This document shows, in pieces, positions 15,348-16,245 of a stretch of DNA of 16,245 nt (position 1 is the first letter of the stretch; each line of letters starts with the position of its first letter). The notes beneath the pieces are model-generated. The model saw only the letters and a program-made list of their open reading frames with translations. It was not told the origin of the DNA and did not search any database. Origin of the DNA: Candidatus Bathyarchaeota archaeon (GTDB lineage: Archaea; Thermoproteota; Bathyarchaeia; 40CM-2-53-6; RBG-13-38-9). A program made the position numbers and the translations under genes. The stretch lies in NCBI GenBank assembly GCA_023144075.1, contig JAGLGJ010000008.1, positions 1-16,245 on the forward strand, read 5' to 3'.

Positions 15348-15998
15348 CTATTTTACAGCCATCAGTCTCTTTGCTTCTTCGACTGCTTCGTAAGCATCTT
15401 TTCCGTAAGAATCTGCTTTAATGTTATCAGCATAATCCTTTGTAACAGGTCTTCCTCCAACCATGACTTTCACTTTTTCTCTAAGTCCTTCTTTCTTCAA
15501 TATCTCCATTACATTATCTAATTCTGGCATTGTGTGAGTCAAAAGTGAAGACATGCAGAGTATATTTGGTGTCTTTGTTTCTACTTCTGAAATAAATTTT
15601 TCTGGAGGCACATCTACTCCTAGATCTGTAACATCAAATCCTGCTACAACCAGCATTGAGATAACGATGTTTTTTCCAACATCATGCAGATCTCCTTTTA
15701 CTGTTCCAAAAATGATTTTGCCACTTGAAGTAATGCCTTCGGCCTGCATTTTTGGTTTCAGAAAGGTGATTGCTTCTTTCATCATCTCTCCTGACATTAC
15801 AAGTTCGGGAAGGAAATATTCGCATGCCTCATATTTTTTTCCTACTTCATCAGCACCTTGACGAATTGCTTTCTCAATAATTGTTTTAGGGGAGATTCCC
15901 AATTCAATTGCTTGTTTAAGTAATTCATTAACTTGTGCTGAATCAATATTTACAAAGGCGTCTTTCAGATCTGATATTAGCTTCTCTGTATCCTGCAA
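15348..15998 (-). CDS. Corrinoid (B12-binding) methyltransferase protein, MtaC/MtbC/MttC type
   Basis: A 216-residue methyl carrier. The N-terminal helical cap runs over residues 1-88 (EKAIRQGADEVGKKYEACEYFLPELVMSGEMM is the cap signature) and the Rossmann-like B12 domain over about 90-216. The cobalt-ligand motif GDLHDVGKN puts His105 as the lower axial ligand (Asp103-x-His105-x-x-Gly108); SSLLTHTMPE and VMVGGRPVTKDYADNIKADSYG are the other B12-pocket segments. It accepts a methyl group from a substrate-specific methyltransferase and hands it to the MtaA-like protein encoded next. The specific substrate (methanol, methylamines, glycine betaine, methoxyaromatics) cannot be told from this subunit. 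The start is TTG, the only start codon in the open frame back to the TGA at 16062; no strong ribosome binding site is seen. Confidence 0.93.
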   Translation of the reverse strand: MQDTEKLISDLKDAFVNIDSAQVNELLKQAIELGISPKTIIEKAIRQGADEVGKKYEACEYFLPELVMSGEMMKEAITFLKPKMQAEGITSSGKIIFGTVKGDLHDVGKNIVISMLVVAGFDVTDLGVDVPPEKFISEVETKTPNILCMSSLLTHTMPELDNVMEILKKEGLREKVKVMVGGRPVTKDYADNIKADSYGKDAYEAVEEAKRLMAVK

Positions 15999-16105
15999 GT
16001 AAGAGCCACTTCTTTTATGAGACTTTTCGAAGTCTACTCCAGTAACAATTAAAAAGATTTCTCAGACGGCAAACTTCTCACTTCATTTCTGATTAACTTG
16101 TCTTA

Positions 16106-16115
16106 GTAGTACTAC
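16106..16115. promoter_or_regulatory. Perfect 10-bp palindrome upstream of the corrinoid operon
   Basis: GTAGTACTAC lies in the 173-bp gap between the corrinoid gene and the possible plus-strand gene at 16172. On the minus strand it is about 25 nt downstream of the TATA-like element near 16138-16147, close to a predicted transcription start, where an operator could act. A 10-bp palindrome can also occur by chance. Confidence 0.3.
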
Positions 16116-16137
16116 AAAATTTCTCTGCAATTTTTAG

Positions 16138-16145
16138 TATAAATA
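16138..16145 (+). promoter_or_regulatory. TATA box TATAAATA before a possible right-edge gene
   Basis: TATAAATA is centred about 30 nt before the ATG at 16172, which predicts an almost leaderless transcript. Read on the minus strand the same stretch gives TATTTATA, which could serve the corrinoid operon with a leader of over 100 nt. Confidence 0.5.
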
Positions 16146-16171
16146 ATTGTAATCATTAACATTTACTATTA

Positions 16172-16245
16172 ATGTGTGGGAAATCATCATCGCTATCTTT
16201 TCCTTCGAAGCGCTCGCACTCGGAATATAAAAACGATTCGTATTA
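16172..16245 (+). CDS. Possible start of a gene cut by the window edge
   Basis: An open frame of 24 codons runs from ATG 16172 to the edge without a stop. The Ser/Lys-rich start (MCGKSSSLSFPSK) matches no family I know. Support comes from a well-placed TATAAATA box about 30 nt upstream and from the visibly higher GC of 16191-16225 than of the preceding gap. An open minus-strand frame overlaps it, so the call is tentative. Confidence 0.35.
   Translation, partial: MCGKSSSLSFPSKRSHSEYKNDSY

Overview
The window is AT-rich archaeal DNA carrying information-processing genes next to metabolic ones. The large subunit of the D-family DNA polymerase (DP2), Sec61-beta/SecG, the chromatin protein Alba and a beta-CASP RNase together establish an archaeon. 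PolD argues against a classical crenarchaeote. The corrinoid protein plus MtaA-like methyltransferase, the B12-dependent ribonucleotide reductase, the low GC and the frequent TTG/GTG starts suggest an uncultured anaerobic lineage. Bathyarchaeia is my best guess, but that is inference. No rRNA, tRNA, CRISPR array, insertion sequence or integrase was recognised, and the gene order looks like ordinary chromosome.

Layout. 15-1760 (minus): a TatD-family hydrolase and an unrecognised TIM-barrel-like protein, probably cotranscribed and divergent from polC. 1846-5538 (plus): polC and a small winged-helix protein. 5679-6767 (minus): a C45/acyltransferase-type Ntn hydrolase. 6910-7098 (plus): Sec61-beta, convergent with a metallo-beta-lactamase/beta-CASP nuclease (7108-8100, minus), which is divergent from alba (8263-8556, plus). 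8643-9029 (plus): a CBS-pair protein. 9116-about 9760 (minus): a DsbD/TauE-like membrane protein whose N-terminus lacks any ATG/GTG/TTG start. 9906-10559 (plus): a LUD-domain protein. 10568-10948 (minus): an orphan protein. 11156-13336 (plus): class II ribonucleotide reductase. 13439-13888 (plus): a small exported, probably lipid-anchored protein. 13911-15998 (minus): an operon of corrinoid protein, MtaA-like/UroD-fold protein and an Ig-like small protein. 16172 to the edge (plus): a possible leaderless gene start.

How the genes work together. The clearest metabolic unit is the corrinoid protein with the MtaA-like protein: a methyl group would be loaded on the corrinoid by a substrate-specific methyltransferase (not in this window) and moved to an acceptor. 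The ribonucleotide reductase also uses cobalamin, so two genes here depend on a B12 supply. PolD, Alba and the reductase serve replication and the chromosome; Sec61-beta serves protein export.

The most unusual points are: the reading frame of the corrinoid/MtaA-like/Ig-like operon, which is interrupted only by TAG codons; the loss of the third zinc cysteine in the MtaA-like protein; a ribonucleotide reductase without the C-terminal redox cysteine pair; and the DsbD-like gene without a canonical start. Stop codons of the 17 complete genes were read individually: 7 TAG, 7 TAA and 3 TGA.
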